From Zygnema cylindricum (taxonomy: Eukaryota > Streptophyta > Zygnematophyceae > Zygnematales > Zygnemataceae): a stretch of DNA of 17,435 nt. Position 1 is the stretch's first letter; each line of letters begins with the position of its first letter. The notes beneath the pieces are model-generated. The model made no database searches. It was not told the origin of the DNA and saw only the letters and a program-made list of their open reading frames with translations. The DNA is taken from the NCBI GenBank assembly GCA_037447655.1, contig JBBHKE010001738.1:1-17435 (forward strand), read 5' to 3'. The translations under genes were made by a program, and so were the position numbers. Shown here piece after piece: positions 17,421 to 17,435 of the stretch.

Positions 17421-17435
17421 AAGGCTTAAGGCCTC

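Noticed and set aside
16989-17429. 146-codon open frame, Leu/Pro/Ser-rich
   Set aside because: Low-complexity polypyrimidine tract; no conserved motif.
1-17435. CRISPR arrays, operons, tRNA or rRNA genes
   Set aside because: No spaced direct-repeat arrays, cloverleaf or rRNA-like segments seen; the introns show eukaryotic nuclear DNA.

Overview
The window is nuclear DNA from a eukaryote. It is AT-rich and carries two spliced, protein-coding genes that are transcribed divergently from a shared upstream region of about 2.8 kb. Both genes resemble their land-plant counterparts more than the animal or fungal ones, and the region upstream of the second gene contains plant-type TTAGGGTT motifs. 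A green-lineage organism, possibly a streptophyte alga or an early-diverging plant, is therefore my best guess. No marker in the window fixes the species.

Minus strand, 1-5060: a drug/metabolite transporter-superfamily protein of the triose-phosphate/nucleotide-sugar transporter group (plant At1g06470 / animal SLC35C2 type). Six exons can be joined in phase: 4972-4155, 3508-3339, 2925-2840, 2383-2334, 1477-1410 and 562-462 (each written high to low). They cover a Ser/Pro-rich N-terminal region and about the first six membrane segments. The true start codon is not visible with confidence, and the last exons lie beyond base 1. Its introns hold a (TG)11-T7 tract at a splice acceptor, a short degenerate minisatellite and a tandem duplication.

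Intergenic, about 5060-7799: AT-rich DNA with a 210 bp inverted-repeat element (5760-5969), further diverged repeat fragments, a 26 bp perfect palindrome, a duplicated 32 bp unit containing TTAGGGTT, and then a long polypurine stretch that leads into the second gene.

Plus strand, 7800-14966: a complete ESF1 homologue, the nucleolar pre-rRNA processing factor of the 40S pathway. Eight exons join without a frame break into a 910-residue protein with the family's hallmark blocks, including the C-terminal NUC153 motif. Intron 5 is a degenerate tandem repeat whose last unit runs up to the splice acceptor.

3' flank, 14967-17435: no recognisable gene. It holds a (TTTG)6 repeat, several hundred bases of CT-rich and GA-rich low-complexity DNA, AT-rich simple sequence, and a second diverged copy of a repeat seen near 5466.

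The two genes have no evident functional link beyond adjacency. I do not see an undescribed defence, mobile or biosynthetic system. The unusual content lies in repeats and splicing architecture, especially intron 5 of ESF1 and the (TG)nTn acceptor of the transporter.
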